Shown piece by piece: positions 14,031-23,745 of a stretch of DNA of 34,199 bases. The stretch lies in NCBI RefSeq assembly GCF_000759675.1, contig NZ_BAWM01000018.1:1-34199 (forward strand), read 5' to 3'. The stretch is from Neobacillus niacini (lineage in GTDB: Bacteria; Bacillota; Bacilli; Bacillales; Cytobacillaceae). Position 1 is the stretch's first letter. Each line of letters opens with the position of its first letter. The notes under the pieces are model-generated. The model saw only the letters and a list, made by a program, of their open reading frames with translations, had not been told where the DNA came from and did not search any database. Position numbers and translations under genes: made by a program.

Positions 14031-16841
14031 TTATAACCATTTGTAAATTATTTCAACTAACTCGTCGATATTCCCTTTTTTCATGGGTACTGCTGGAATA
14101 GATTTCAGAAAAGCCTTACCGTATTTGGTAGTAATAATCCTTTTATCAAAGACCATCATAATCCCACGGTCCTTTTCCGTGCGGATAAGACGTCCAAAGC
14201 CCTGTTTAAATCTGAGAATCGCTTCAGGTAATGAATACTCCGTAAAGGCATTTCCACCCTGCTCTTTGATTACTTGACACTTGGCTTCAGTCAGCGGTTC
14301 GTCAGGTGGACTAAATGGCAATCTGACAATAACTAAGCAGGATAAATCCTCCCCTGGGATATCTACACCCTCCCAGAAGCTGCTTGTCCCTAGCAAAATT
14401 GCTTTATCATACCTTTGGAAATTTCTCGTTAGTCTTGATCGGCTGCCACTGGTAATCCCTTGTGCAATCATCGCAAAATCATTTAGGAATCCACTTTCTT
14501 TTATAAGCTCATAGGTTTTCTTTAACATGTCGTGTGCCGTAAAGAGAATCAGCATTCTACCCTTTGTTGCCTCAGCAATGGTAATGATGTGCTCCGTAAT
14601 CGAAATGACGTAATCCTCAAGACTTGTTGCATTAACCTCAGGCAAATCCTCAGGAATCAAAAGCTGAACCTGATTTTTATAATCAAAAGGAGATGGGATC
14701 ATCATTGTCAAAGTAGTATTTTTGGCAAGCCCGATTTCTTTTATCATGTAATCAAACGAATGATTAACTGTAAGGGTGGCCGAGGTTAGGACAACCCCCT
14801 TCTTAATGCTAAAAAACCTCTCCTTTAGTGAAGCTGCAACAAACGCCGGCTGGGCATAGAAGGTGGTTACATTCTGTTGTGAACGGAAGTCAATCTCTAT
14901 CCATTTAACATCATTCGATTCTTTAATAAAGCAATCTTGAACGTTAATTCTCAGCTCATCTATTTCATTTCTAAAGGAAATGATCTCTTCCAATTTTCCT
15001 TTTTGCTTATTTGTTAGTGATTCTTTATGTTTCTTTATCATCTCTAATCGCTGAGATATTGCTGCCTGTAAATCTTTCAGTAGGAAGGCAAACCTCTCGG
15101 CACTATGTACGAGAGCATTTTTTTCTTTGCCGCCAGTGTCATGTGAAAAACGAACCTTCGCTCGGTTTAAGCCTCTTCTTTCTGCAGAATTAGATTTTGC
15201 ATAAAGGGCTGTTAGCTTAAAAAACTCGTCCATTTCGTAGGAAAGGTCTGCAACTAGTTGATTTATTTTCCCGGTCTGGGGTCCTTCCTCCCTTTTATCC
15301 TTTAATGAATCAAGTATTAATTCTAGCTCATAAGAAAGAAGTCGTTGCTCATATTGACCAAACTGACTTAAAAGCATACGGGTTGTTAAGTAGTCTAATG
15401 AGCGACCAAAGTATTGACTGGCAACCTTCTCAAAATGATGTCCTTCGTCAATGATGGCATAATCAAAGTTTGGCAATAGGGAAGTTTCAGCTGATATGTT
15501 ACTTAATAACAGTGAATGATTGGTAATTATGATGTCAGCATTCTGTGCTTCGTTTTTTGCTCGTAAATAAAAATCTTTTTCCTGCCAAAGTTTATTCATA
15601 GAAAAGATGGTTTGTTCATTCTTTATTTTATTCCAAAAAATATTGCCTCCGCTTGATAGATTCAATTCGTCTCGATCTCCGGTATTGGTTTCAGTAAGCC
15701 AGACAAGAATTTGCATTTTGGTTAATGTGGTATCGTAATTATCATTTTCTTCCAATATAGACAGGGCGAATTTCTCTAAGCTAATATAATGATTTCTCCC
15801 TTTTAACAAAACAGACTTTACCTCAAAAGGCAGGATCTTTGCTAATAATGGGATTTCATTATTAATGATTTGCTCTTGTAGCTGAATGGTATGTGTACTT
15901 ACCACAACTGGGAGCCTGTTCTGCTTAGCAAAATAAGCAACAGGCAGCAGGTATCCTAAAGATTTTCCCACACCCGTTCCTGCCTCAATGAGAGTATGCA
16001 TACCTGAATCAAAGGCATGGTAAACCCCATCCATCATTTGAAATTGTCCTATTCTTTTTTCATAGGACGTAAAACCATTTTTAACCATCTCTACTTTTTC
16101 TTCTTCGCTGGTTGGATAGTGGTAACCATCCTGATAATGCCTGCTAGTTGGCGATGAATTACTTTGAGTTTTTTTCAAGGCAAGCGTATTGTTGCATATT
16201 TCAAGCGATTCGTGCCAATTTCCACTTCTTTGGTCTATTTCTAAAATGATTTCATCAATCAATTGTTGTAAATCGCTTTTTAGTCCTCCTGAAAGCTGCG
16301 ATAGCTGACGGAGTGTCAATTCCGGCAATTGAGATAACCGATTTACAAGAATAAGAAATAGCTCCGCGGTAACTTGAGCATCGCTATCTGCCTGATGTGG
16401 TCGGTCATGTTGCAGGTCCTCTCTTACTGCTAGGTCAGATAGCTTATAGCCATCGGCAGTAGGAAATATGATTCTCGCCATTTCTACCGTATCTAAGACT
16501 GATCCGTAGAAGCCTTCAAATCCGGCTTGAATTAATTCTTCCTGTAAAAAGGACAAGTCAAATAAAACATTATGAGCAACGAAATAGGCACCCTCTAATA
16601 AAGAATTAACCTTTGGGGCTATTTCTGTAAATAATGGAGCGTCTTTTACCATCTCATCCTCTAAGCCTGTCAATTCTTCAATAAAAGCAGGGATTGATCT
16701 TTGGGGATTGATTAGAGATGAGAAGCTTTCCGTGATTTTCCCGTCTTCAATGACCACAGCGGCAAATTGGATTATTTTATCCCCTTTTTTGGGGTTATTT
16801 CCCGTAGTTTCTAAATCCACTACAACAAATTTATTTATCAT
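14031..16841 (-). CDS. dinG: DinG-type helicase-like protein with DEDD exonuclease domain
   Basis: This is the Firmicute DinG architecture, 936 residues from the ATG at 16841. The N-terminal DEDD 3'-5' exonuclease (about 1-170) has DLETTG (Asp9, Glu11), HNVLFD (Asp95) and HQADSD (His149, Asp154). The XPD/Rad3-like superfamily 2 part has Walker A GTGVGKS (288-294), IIDEGHHF (motif II) and QGFGRLIRTEKDRG (motif VI). The four-Cys Fe-S insert of E. coli DinG is absent, because the stretch between Walker A and motif II contains no Cys. I recall that the S. aureus relative behaves as an exonuclease rather than a helicase. GAGGTG lies upstream; a GTG at 16853 is inside that ribosome site. Confidence 0.92.
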   Translation of the reverse strand: MINKFVVVDLETTGNNPKKGDKIIQFAAVVIEDGKITESFSSLINPQRSIPAFIEELTGLEDEMVKDAPLFTEIAPKVNSLLEGAYFVAHNVLFDLSFLQEELIQAGFEGFYGSVLDTVEMARIIFPTADGYKLSDLAVREDLQHDRPHQADSDAQVTAELFLILVNRLSQLPELTLRQLSQLSGGLKSDLQQLIDEIILEIDQRSGNWHESLEICNNTLALKKTQSNSSPTSRHYQDGYHYPTSEEEKVEMVKNGFTSYEKRIGQFQMMDGVYHAFDSGMHTLIEAGTGVGKSLGYLLPVAYFAKQNRLPVVVSTHTIQLQEQIINNEIPLLAKILPFEVKSVLLKGRNHYISLEKFALSILEENDNYDTTLTKMQILVWLTETNTGDRDELNLSSGGNIFWNKIKNEQTIFSMNKLWQEKDFYLRAKNEAQNADIIITNHSLLLSNISAETSLLPNFDYAIIDEGHHFEKVASQYFGRSLDYLTTRMLLSQFGQYEQRLLSYELELILDSLKDKREEGPQTGKINQLVADLSYEMDEFFKLTALYAKSNSAERRGLNRAKVRFSHDTGGKEKNALVHSAERFAFLLKDLQAAISQRLEMIKKHKESLTNKQKGKLEEIISFRNEIDELRINVQDCFIKESNDVKWIEIDFRSQQNVTTFYAQPAFVAASLKERFFSIKKGVVLTSATLTVNHSFDYMIKEIGLAKNTTLTMMIPSPFDYKNQVQLLIPEDLPEVNATSLEDYVISITEHIITIAEATKGRMLILFTAHDMLKKTYELIKESGFLNDFAMIAQGITSGSRSRLTRNFQRYDKAILLGTSSFWEGVDIPGEDLSCLVIVRLPFSPPDEPLTEAKCQVIKEQGGNAFTEYSLPEAILRFKQGFGRLIRTEKDRGIMMVFDKRIITTKYGKAFLKSIPAVPMKKGNIDELVEIIYKWL

Positions 16842-16934
16842 TCTATATAACACCTCAAACCTTCATTAAAACGGTATCACAAAATAGCTAAAAGAAAAAG
16901 AAAACCTTACGTTATAGTATATATAATTATCAAG

Positions 16935-16965
16935 AAAAAGAAAAAATCCCCAGGAAACGGGGATT
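16935..16965 (-). terminator. Intrinsic terminator of panBCD
   Basis: On the minus strand AATCCCC, a 7-nt loop and GGGGATT are followed by TTTTTTCTTTTT, directly past the panD stop codon (16968). Confidence 0.9.
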
Positions 16966-16967
16966 CT

Positions 16968-17351
16968 TTACATGATGGTTAATGCAGGTTCTGCATAAAT
17001 CAGTTCTTTTATCCTGTTATGTTCATCCATAATGGCCACTTTAGGTTGATGGCTTTGGACTTTTTCTTCAGACACTAAGCCATAAGAAATGATAATAACA
17101 ATATCACCTTTTTGTACAAGTCTTGCTGCAGCTCCATTTAAGCACACCACACCGCTCCCTCTTTCCCCCGGGATGATATACGTTTCAAGTCTTGCACCAT
17201 TATTATTATTTACAATCTGAACCTTTTCATTTGCAACCATGCCAACAGCATCTAGTAAATCTTGATCGATGGTAATACTGCCAACATAATTTAAATTCGC
17301 TTCCGTTACCGTCGCACGGTGGATTTTTCCATTCATCATGTGCCGAAACAT
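16968..17351 (-). CDS. panD: Aspartate 1-decarboxylase
   Basis: PanD makes beta-alanine from L-aspartate for pantothenate synthesis. The 127-residue proenzyme self-cleaves between Gly24 and Ser25 (YVGSITID) to give the pyruvoyl group. The C-terminal [13 protein letters not shown] and the NGAAARLVQ motif are typical. Its ATG overlaps the panC stop by one base (TAATG), with GGAGGAG upstream inside panC, so translation is coupled. It is the last gene of the operon; a terminator follows at once. Confidence 0.97.
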   Translation of the reverse strand: MFRHMMNGKIHRATVTEANLNYVGSITIDQDLLDAVGMVANEKVQIVNNNNGARLETYIIPGERGSGVVCLNGAAARLVQKGDIVIIISYGLVSEEKVQSHQPKVAIMDEHNRIKELIYAEPALTIM

Positions 17352-18220
17352 TATTTTACTCCTCCAATTTCCTTGCTAACCTCTAAGATGATATTATCTA
17401 TTAAACGAACCTTTGAAAATTTAACCGCAAGCGCAATGATACAGGGACCATCTATATTTTCCAAGGCTTTTAACTGAGGATAAGAATAGATCTCTACATA
17501 ATCAATTAGTCCGTTGGTTTCGGAACGAATCATGTTTGAGACTAAATTCTTTATTGTTTGAGGGTTCCGTTCCCCTCCCTCGATGGTCTCTTTTGCGGTG
17601 GTTAAGCTTTTATAAAGAACTACAGCTTGGCGCCTTTCTTCAGGCAGTAGATTAACGTTTCGAGAGCTTTTCGCAAGTCCATCTTCTTCACGGACAATAT
17701 CAACAGGAATTAATTCAATTGGAAAATTGAAATCGGTAATTAATCCCGCTACTACTGCAACTTGTTGGGCATCCTTTTTCCCAAAATATGCTCTTGTTGG
17801 CATCACAGTATTAAATAGCTTTGTTAGAACAGTAGCGACACCATCAAAATGACCAGGTCTAGATTTCCCGCACAAAACATCAGTACGTTCGTTAACGACT
17901 ACACTAACAGATGAAGAATGCGGATACATTTCTTCAACCGAAGGATAAAAAAGGAAGTCTGCCCCTTCACATTCAGCCAATGATTGATCTTTAGCAAAAT
18001 CTCTAGGATAGGTTGCAAAATCCTCTGTTGGACCAAATTGCAATGGATTTACAAAAATACTTAAAACGACAATATCATTATCTAATCTCGCTCTTTTTAA
18101 TAGTGTTAAATGACCTTCATGTAAAAATCCCATAGTTGGCACAAACCCTATTGATTTGGATTGTGATTTCAGCTTTATTATTTCAGTTTGCATTTCCTGA
18201 ATCGTGGTTATGACTCTCAT
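17351..18220 (-). CDS. panC: Pantothenate synthetase (pantoate-beta-alanine ligase)
   Basis: PanC joins pantoate and beta-alanine with ATP to give pantothenate. The 289-residue product carries [11 protein letters not shown] with the HxGH nucleotide motif, [12 protein letters not shown], the pantoate-binding [25 protein letters not shown] and the KMSKS-like LAKSSRN. Its ATG overlaps the panB stop (ATGA), and GGAGG lies within the panB 3' end, again implying coupled translation. Confidence 0.97.
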   Translation of the reverse strand: MRVITTIQEMQTEIIKLKSQSKSIGFVPTMGFLHEGHLTLLKRARLDNDIVVLSIFVNPLQFGPTEDFATYPRDFAKDQSLAECEGADFLFYPSVEEMYPHSSSVSVVVNERTDVLCGKSRPGHFDGVATVLTKLFNTVMPTRAYFGKKDAQQVAVVAGLITDFNFPIELIPVDIVREEDGLAKSSRNVNLLPEERRQAVVLYKSLTTAKETIEGGERNPQTIKNLVSNMIRSETNGLIDYVEIYSYPQLKALENIDGPCIIALAVKFSKVRLIDNIILEVSKEIGGVK

Positions 18221-19053
18221 TTTAATCCTCCGTAAAGTCCGCTAAGCTCTCGTTCTTTCATCGTAAAGGAGTGCTTATCTTGAGGAAACTGTTCCGCCTT
18301 TACTTCCTTTACATAGGCTTGTATAGATTCAATAATGAACGGGTTTAAGGAGTAATATTGCTTTACAAACTTAGGCACCCTCTCAACACCATAACCTAAA
18401 ATATCATGATAGACGAGTACCTGACCGTCCACATCAACCCCTGCTCCAATTCCGATTATAGGAATGGATACATTCTTTGATACTTCATCTGCAAGCTGCT
18501 TAGGTACACATTCAAGCACTATAGAGAATGCCCCTGCTTCCTCACATTTTTTGGCGTCTTCTAGCAATTTCATTGCACCTTTAGCGTCTTTTCCTTGAAC
18601 TTTATAACCGCCTAATACGCCAACAGATTGAGGTGTTAATCCTAGATGACTGCAAACTGGAATTCCTGCCTTTGTAAGAGCTGATATCTTTTCTAATACT
18701 TCATCTGCTCCCTCAAGCTTGACAGCGTTTGCACCCGTTTCTTGAATTAATCTACCCGCATTAACTAAAGTATCCTTAATGGATAAATGATAGGTTAAAA
18801 ACGGCATATCAACGACAATAAACGTGTCCTTAGCACCTCGTTTTACTGCTTTTGTGTGATGAATCATATCTTCCATCGTCACAGGCACTGTGGAATCGTA
18901 TCCAAGTACCACCATACCAAGAGAGTCTCCTACTAAAATCAAATCCACTCCAGCCTGTTCTGCCTGCTTAGCAGATGGGTAATCATAAGCAGTGAGCATG
19001 ACGATTTTTTCCTTATTTTCTTTCATTTTCAAGAAATCTGTACTTTGCTTCAT
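18217..19053 (-). CDS. panB: 3-methyl-2-oxobutanoate hydroxymethyltransferase
   Basis: PanB makes ketopantoate from 2-oxoisovalerate and methylenetetrahydrofolate, the first committed step to pantothenate. The 278-residue product shows [58 protein letters not shown] and VLECVP with the catalytic Glu. It ends in the family tail GLYGG. AAGGAGGGA precedes ATG-TTG-ATG; spacing of eight bases favours the second ATG at 19053 over the first at 19059. It opens the panBCD operon, downstream of a dedicated promoter and an attenuator-like leader. Confidence 0.97.
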   Translation of the reverse strand: MKQSTDFLKMKENKEKIVMLTAYDYPSAKQAEQAGVDLILVGDSLGMVVLGYDSTVPVTMEDMIHHTKAVKRGAKDTFIVVDMPFLTYHLSIKDTLVNAGRLIQETGANAVKLEGADEVLEKISALTKAGIPVCSHLGLTPQSVGVLGGYKVQGKDAKGAMKLLEDAKKCEEAGAFSIVLECVPKQLADEVSKNVSIPIIGIGAGVDVDGQVLVYHDILGYGVERVPKFVKQYYSLNPFIIESIQAYVKEVKAEQFPQDKHSFTMKERELSGLYGGLK

Positions 19054-19098
19054 CAACATTCCCTCCTTTTTAGTAGGAAGAGGGGATTAAAAAAGAGC

Positions 19099-19248
19099 AA
19101 AAATAAAAAGATCCATCTGAAGGCAGAGGATCTTGGTACTCTTTACATGTTCTATCCCTCTGTCCCGGTCCGTTATACGGATCTAGGCAGAAACCTTTTT
19201 AATTGTAAAAAACAGTTTCAGGTGCAGCTCTCAAGGATACCGCCCATT
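19099..19248 (-). promoter_or_regulatory. Structured 5' leader of panBCD with terminator; candidate pan-motif or attenuator RNA
   Basis: The segment lies between a promoter and panB. Its last part is a strong intrinsic terminator on the minus strand: AAGATCC-TCTG-CCTT-CAGA-T-GGATCTT (19134-19109) followed by TTTTTATTTTT. Upstream, the 5' segment at 19239-19233 can pair with 19159-19153 (UAUCCUU with AGGGAUA, one G-U). That pairing encloses a UCCGU-AUA-ACGGA hairpin (19181-19169) and a GAAAC/GUUUC pairing (19219-19215 with 19194-19190). A terminator placed before the first gene implies conditional read-through. A pan RNA motif has been reported upstream of pantothenate genes in Firmicutes; I cannot align this leader to it here. 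Confidence 0.6.
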
Positions 19249-19254
19249 ATTTGA

Positions 19255-19283
19255 ATTATAAGAAAAAACTCAGAAAACCGCAA
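19255..19283 (-). promoter_or_regulatory. Sigma-A promoter for panBCD
   Basis: On the minus strand TTGCGG (19283-19278), a 17-bp spacer and a perfect TATAAT (19260-19255) lie just after the birA stop codon. Transcription would start near 19248, giving a leader of about 195 nt before panB. Confidence 0.75.
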
Positions 19284-19312
19284 GCTATTCTTTTCATCAA
19301 TACCTGCAATCT

Positions 19313-20290
19313 TTACAGTTCTATATCCGCTGAATAAACATGGTGTGTTTTGCCATGTTCATCTTCAATAATTAATACTCCATCATCTGTTATACCTTGA
19401 GCTTTACCAATAATGGAATTTGATAGTGTACGTGCTGTAATCTTCCTGCCAATACTAATGGCATAACCTTCCCATAGAAGCTTAATAGGAAGGAACCCTT
19501 CTTCCAAATATAATAGATACAATTTTTCCAGATTCATAAAGATACCCTTGATTAAGTCAGCTCGTGATACTCTTTCGCCTTTTTCAAGTAAGATTGATGT
19601 GGCTATCCCCTGCAGTTCACTAGGAAAATCTTCTTTTGTTTGATTAACATTCATTCCGATACCAATGATGATCGAATTAATGCGATCTGCTTCTGCTTCA
19701 AGCTCGGTTAATATACCTGTAACCTTTTTTCCTTTAATGAGGATATCATTTGGCCATTTGATTTCCGGTAGCAAACCAGTAAGGTCCTCAATTGCCTGAA
19801 CAATTGCCACTGCTGCTAATAAGGTTAATTGTGGAGCTTTTGGCAGTGAGATGTTTGGTCTTAGGATAATACTCATCCAAATACCTGTATACTTTGGTGA
19901 ATGCCATTTGCGATCCATTCTTCCTCGACCAGATAGTTGTTCTTCAGCAATGATAACTGTTCCTTCAGGAGCATTATCATAGGCTAAACGGTGAGCAATT
20001 TTTTGCGTTGATTCGACACTTTCCTCATAGTGAACGTTTTTACCAATGAATTTTGTTTTTAATCCAAGTCTTAATTCATTAGCTGTTATTTTTTCAGGTG
20101 TTTTCACTATCCGATATCCTTTTCGTCGTACTGCTTCTAATTCAAAACCTTCTTTACGGAGCTCCTCAATATGCTTCCAGACAGCCGTTCTTGAGCAGCC
20201 AATTAACTCTGCAATATGCTGCCCAGATAAGTAGGCTTCCCCAGCATTTGTAAAGGCATCAAGCAAGTCTTTCCTTAGTTGTGATTGCAC
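19313..20290 (-). CDS. birA: Biotin-protein ligase / biotin operon repressor BirA
   Basis: This bifunctional protein biotinylates carboxylases and, as biotinoyl-AMP complex, represses biotin genes. The N-terminal helix-turn-helix is seen in SGQHIAELIGCSRTAVWKHIEELRKEG. The ligase core carries the GRGRMDRKWHS biotinyl-AMP loop, WPNDILIKGKKVTGIL and IIGIGMNVNQ. The C-terminal SH3-like domain ends in YSADIEL. I place the start at the GTG at 20290, where Val-Gln-Ser-Gln-Leu-Arg-Lys aligns with the Met-Arg-Ser-Thr-Leu-Arg-Lys start of B. subtilis BirA and gives the same length of 325. A GTG at 20302 sits directly on the GGA of the ribosome site. It overlaps the end of cca by 16 bases. Confidence 0.94.
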   Translation of the reverse strand: MQSQLRKDLLDAFTNAGEAYLSGQHIAELIGCSRTAVWKHIEELRKEGFELEAVRRKGYRIVKTPEKITANELRLGLKTKFIGKNVHYEESVESTQKIAHRLAYDNAPEGTVIIAEEQLSGRGRMDRKWHSPKYTGIWMSIILRPNISLPKAPQLTLLAAVAIVQAIEDLTGLLPEIKWPNDILIKGKKVTGILTELEAEADRINSIIIGIGMNVNQTKEDFPSELQGIATSILLEKGERVSRADLIKGIFMNLEKLYLLYLEEGFLPIKLLWEGYAISIGRKITARTLSNSIIGKAQGITDDGVLIIEDEHGKTHHVYSADIEL

Positions 20291-21474
20291 TCCATCAGCC
20301 ACTCCTTTATGTTTTTTTTATTATTAACGACGTTTCCTTCTAAAATAGCTTGCTCAACCTTAAACAATAGCTCTTTCACCCATGGTCCACCGCTTTTGTT
20401 AAACCAGTCCATTAAGTCATTACCCGATACGTCCATTTCTGAACGATCTTTTATTGGTAGTTGTTCATACATCTGTAAAAAGTGCTGTATCGAATTATTA
20501 TTCTCAATGCCTTTTATGACAAGATAAAGAATCTCCGAAGATACAAAAATTTCTTTGGTTGCAGTATATAAATCATATAAGGACCAGCTCGTTTTAAATC
20601 TCTTATCTAGGTAATGTAGAATAACCTGAATCTCCCTAATTTCCTTCAATGGAATGCGCCAGCCTCTGAGAAATCCCTCTACTGCCTTCTTTTCGATTTT
20701 CAGACAGTATACAAGCAATGCCCACATTTCACGAGTTGTTAATCGTTCAAGCTTGTACTTTAGCATTAATTTAATTCTATCCTCCTGATTCGATAAACCA
20801 GGTAAATAGGAATAAATATTTGTTTGAAGAATTAGTTCTAAGGCTTGTTTTCGATTAACACCGCTCAGTAATTTATCAAACTCAGTTTGTTTTCGTTCAA
20901 CTGCGATATTACTAAGTAAATGAACCAAATCTTTGAGTGCATTAAGTGTTTCTTTTTCAATTGTGAAAGATAACTGACTTAAAAAACGAACAGCTCTCAT
21001 CATTCTTAGAGCATCCTCTTGAAATCGATCTGCAGCTTTTCCAACTGTTTGTATAATTTGATTATCTATTGATATTTGTCCGTTAAAGGGGTCAATAAGG
21101 CTGCCGTCTTTATCCATAGCTATCGCATTCATGGTGAAATCTCTTCTCTGCAAATCCTCTATCAGGTTTCTTATAAATGAGACTTCCTTCGGCCTCCGAT
21201 AATCCTCATATTCAGCTTCACTTCGAAAGGTTGTAATTTCATATGATTGATTTTGATATAAAACAAGAACGGTTCCATGCTCGATCCCAATATCAACGGT
21301 TTTAGAAAATATTCGCTTTACTTCCTCGGGGGTAGCAGAAGTTGCAATATCCACGTCGTTTATTTCCTTATTTAACAAGAAATCTCTAACAGATCCTCCT
21401 ACAAAATAAGCTTCAAAACCAGCAGACTCCAACTTTTTTAAAACTGGTACAGCCGCTAAAAAAGGCTCCTTCAT
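20275..21474 (-). CDS. cca: CCA-adding tRNA nucleotidyltransferase
   Basis: Cca builds or repairs the CCA 3' end of tRNAs without a nucleic acid template. The 399-residue product is a class II enzyme with YFVGGSVRDFLL, the catalytic DVDIAT, the RRDFTMNAIA motif, EDALRMMRAVRF and ERKQTEFDKLLSG. GGGTGA lies before the ATG. It sits 11 bases after bshA and overlaps birA, within the dapB-to-birA gene string. Confidence 0.95.
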   Translation of the reverse strand: MKEPFLAAVPVLKKLESAGFEAYFVGGSVRDFLLNKEINDVDIATSATPEEVKRIFSKTVDIGIEHGTVLVLYQNQSYEITTFRSEAEYEDYRRPKEVSFIRNLIEDLQRRDFTMNAIAMDKDGSLIDPFNGQISIDNQIIQTVGKAADRFQEDALRMMRAVRFLSQLSFTIEKETLNALKDLVHLLSNIAVERKQTEFDKLLSGVNRKQALELILQTNIYSYLPGLSNQEDRIKLMLKYKLERLTTREMWALLVYCLKIEKKAVEGFLRGWRIPLKEIREIQVILHYLDKRFKTSWSLYDLYTATKEIFVSSEILYLVIKGIENNNSIQHFLQMYEQLPIKDRSEMDVSGNDLMDWFNKSGGPWVKELLFKVEQAILEGNVVNNKKNIKEWLMECNHN

Positions 21475-21485
21475 TCAAATCACCC

Positions 21486-22613
21486 TTAATTTAAGAGCTT
21501 AAGATATAATCGCTCATATTGTCCGACAATTTGTTCGGCTCTAAATTTTGTATTAACAACAGCAACTCCGTTTACAGCAAATTGCTGATGAATTTGTTGA
21601 TCACTTAATAGTAGGATTGCCTTTGTAGAAATATCGTCTATATCCCCCAATTCACAAATGTATCCTGTTTTCCCATGCTCAATGACTTCAGGCATTCCTC
21701 CAACATTCGTGCCAATACATGGAACACCACAGGCCATTGCCTCAAGCGCCACCAGCCCAAAGCTTTCCTTTTCCGATAATAAAAGCTTTAAATCACTGAT
21801 TGAATACAATTCATCAAGGTTTTCCTGTTTTCCAAGGAGATGAACTTTATCTGTTAACCCTAATTTTTTCACTAACCTGCAAACAGGCGTCATTTCGGGA
21901 CCATCACCTACCAGCAATAATTTTGCTGGCATAGCTGCTGAAATTCTTGCGAACGTTTTTACAACATCCTGAACTCGTTTAACTGGTCGAAAATTAGAAA
22001 CATGGATGACAACTTTTTCGTCATCTTTAATCCCAAATTCTTTCTTTAAATGGTTTGCATCTCTTTTTTGATAAATTCTATCATCAATAAAGTTATAGAC
22101 CGTTTCAATTTGTTGGTCGGGCTTAATTAGTTCGTGAGTCTGTTCAATTAAAGATCTTGAAACAGCCGTAACAACATCAGATTTTTCTATTCCAAATTTG
22201 ATGGCTTCCGATAGAGATGGATCGTACCCTAAAACAGTTATATCTGTCCCATGCAGAGTCGTAACAATCTTTACATCCACCTTGGACATTTGTTTAGCTA
22301 ATATGGCACAAACTGCATGTGGAATTGCATAATGAACATGGAGAATGTCTAGATTCTCTCTGTTAGCAATCTCTGCCATTTTACTAGCTAAAGCAATATC
22401 ATAGGGTGGATATTGAAAAACAGAGTATTGATTTACTTCAACCTGATGATAAAAAATATTATGATAAATTCTATTAAGTCTAAAGGGAATACTGGATGAG
22501 ATAAAATGAATTTCATGACCTTTCTCAGCCAGCATTTTTCCTAATTCTGTCGCTACGACTCCTGAACCACCAACCGTGGGATAACAGGTAATTCCAATTT
22601 TAAGTTTCCTCAT
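21486..22613 (-). CDS. bshA: Bacillithiol glycosyltransferase BshA
   Basis: BshA transfers GlcNAc from UDP-GlcNAc to L-malate, the first step of bacillithiol synthesis. The 375-residue GT4-family protein has the N-terminal [16 protein letters not shown] loop, the HVHYAIPHA segment, [18 protein letters not shown] and the C-terminal [16 protein letters not shown] with the donor-binding E-x7-E. It begins three bases after the bshB1 stop region, with GGAG inside the bshB1 end, so the two are translationally linked. Confidence 0.95.
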   Translation of the reverse strand: MRKLKIGITCYPTVGGSGVVATELGKMLAEKGHEIHFISSSIPFRLNRIYHNIFYHQVEVNQYSVFQYPPYDIALASKMAEIANRENLDILHVHYAIPHAVCAILAKQMSKVDVKIVTTLHGTDITVLGYDPSLSEAIKFGIEKSDVVTAVSRSLIEQTHELIKPDQQIETVYNFIDDRIYQKRDANHLKKEFGIKDDEKVVIHVSNFRPVKRVQDVVKTFARISAAMPAKLLLVGDGPEMTPVCRLVKKLGLTDKVHLLGKQENLDELYSISDLKLLLSEKESFGLVALEAMACGVPCIGTNVGGMPEVIEHGKTGYICELGDIDDISTKAILLLSDQQIHQQFAVNGVAVVNTKFRAEQIVGQYERLYLKLLN

Positions 22614-22615
22614 TT

Positions 22616-23326
22616 TTAATCTCCAATCAAGTCACGATTCAAGAGGATTGGCACCTTTGATTTAAAACCTTCTGCAAAATTAACACCAACTTGTTGACCA
22701 AATAATCTTTCTCTTGCTTCAACTGCTTCAATATACCCATTTACAAGTGGTGTTTCGACGCTATTTTCTGTTTGTTCAAATTGGCTTTTATAGGCCCTCA
22801 AGGATGCAATTTTATGCTCCATCGTATCAGTGATATCGATGGTGAAATCTGGCTTATGGAAGCCATTTATCATATAGAAATATACTTTTGAAACCTTGTG
22901 GGGTGCTTGGGTACCTTCTGTTTGATATTTTCTTATTCCCGCAGAAAAGACCGCCTCTTCCACAAGGCGGGTGCAGTTCCCATGATCAGGGTGGCGGTCT
23001 TCAATGTAGGGAGCAAAGACAATTTGGGGTTGATATCTTCTAATTACGGCAGCAATCTTCCTTATGAATTCCTCTTGTAGAAGGAGTCCCCTGTCGGGTA
23101 ATGCTAATGACATTCTTTTAGATACTCCCAATATTTCAGCAGCGTTCTTTGCTTCCTGTTTCCTTAATTCGATGGTCCCGTTTGAAGACAGTTGCGCGTC
23201 TGTTAAATCACAAATCCCTATCCTTTTTCCACTTGCTGTCAGTTTTGCAATACTTCCTCCCATACCGATTTCCACATCATCAGCATGAGCACCGAACGCT
23301 AATATATGTAAGGGCTTATCGCTCAT
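22616..23326 (-). CDS. bshB1: Bacillithiol deacetylase BshB1
   Basis: This zinc deacetylase of the PIG-L/LmbE family removes the acetyl group from GlcNAc-malate. The 236-residue product shows the metal motif [12 protein letters not shown], the PDRGLLLQ segment and the third ligand region [15 protein letters not shown] chose the ATG at 23326 because the family starts just before [11 protein letters not shown]; a further upstream in-frame start would overlap mgsA more deeply. It overlaps the mgsA end by 11 bases. Confidence 0.94.
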   Translation of the reverse strand: MSDKPLHILAFGAHADDVEIGMGGSIAKLTASGKRIGICDLTDAQLSSNGTIELRKQEAKNAAEILGVSKRMSLALPDRGLLLQEEFIRKIAAVIRRYQPQIVFAPYIEDRHPDHGNCTRLVEEAVFSAGIRKYQTEGTQAPHKVSKVYFYMINGFHKPDFTIDITDTMEHKIASLRAYKSQFEQTENSVETPLVNGYIEAVEARERLFGQQVGVNFAEGFKSKVPILLNRDLIGD

Positions 23327-23735
23327 CACTTTCACCGGTCTCGTGGACAATATTTCTCCATTCTAAGAAGCCCTCATCTAAACCTCTAATCAATAGTTCC
23401 GCAGTCCCCATGTTGGTAGCAAGCGGAATAGAGTACACGTCACAGAGGCGGACAAGTGCTGTTACATCTGGTTCATGCGGCTGAGCAGTTAGCGGATCCC
23501 GAAAAAAGAAAATCACATCCATTTTATTTTTTGCAATCATTGCTCCGATTTCCTGATCTCCCCCTAGAGGACCTGATTGAAATCTTGTAATTGGTAATCC
23601 AGTTGCCTCTTGAATTCTGAGCCCTGTAGTTCCTGTCGCAAAAAGTGTGTGCTTTGAAAAAATAGTTTGATATGCTGTTGCAAATTGAACAAGATCATTC
23701 TTTTTATTATCATGTGCGATTAAGGCTATATTCAT
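23316..23735 (-). CDS. mgsA: Methylglyoxal synthase
   Basis: MgsA converts dihydroxyacetone phosphate to methylglyoxal and phosphate, a bypass of lower glycolysis. The 139-residue protein has [10 protein letters not shown], the phosphate-binding FATGTTG, the catalytic [11 protein letters not shown] (Asp60) and [20 protein letters not shown] lies seven bases before the ATG. It sits immediately upstream of two bacillithiol genes; bacillithiol is known to help detoxify methylglyoxal in Bacillus. Confidence 0.96.
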   Translation of the reverse strand: MNIALIAHDNKKNDLVQFATAYQTIFSKHTLFATGTTGLRIQEATGLPITRFQSGPLGGDQEIGAMIAKNKMDVIFFFRDPLTAQPHEPDVTALVRLCDVYSIPLATNMGTAELLIRGLDEGFLEWRNIVHETGESDER

Positions 23736-23745
23736 GGTTGTGCTC

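Noticed and set aside
19054..19250. T-box leader upstream of panB
   Set aside because: GGGCGGTATCC at the leader start resembles part of the T-box word, but the full AGGGTGGNACCGCG is absent. It is at the wrong end of the leader, and no aminoacyl-tRNA or amino acid gene follows directly.
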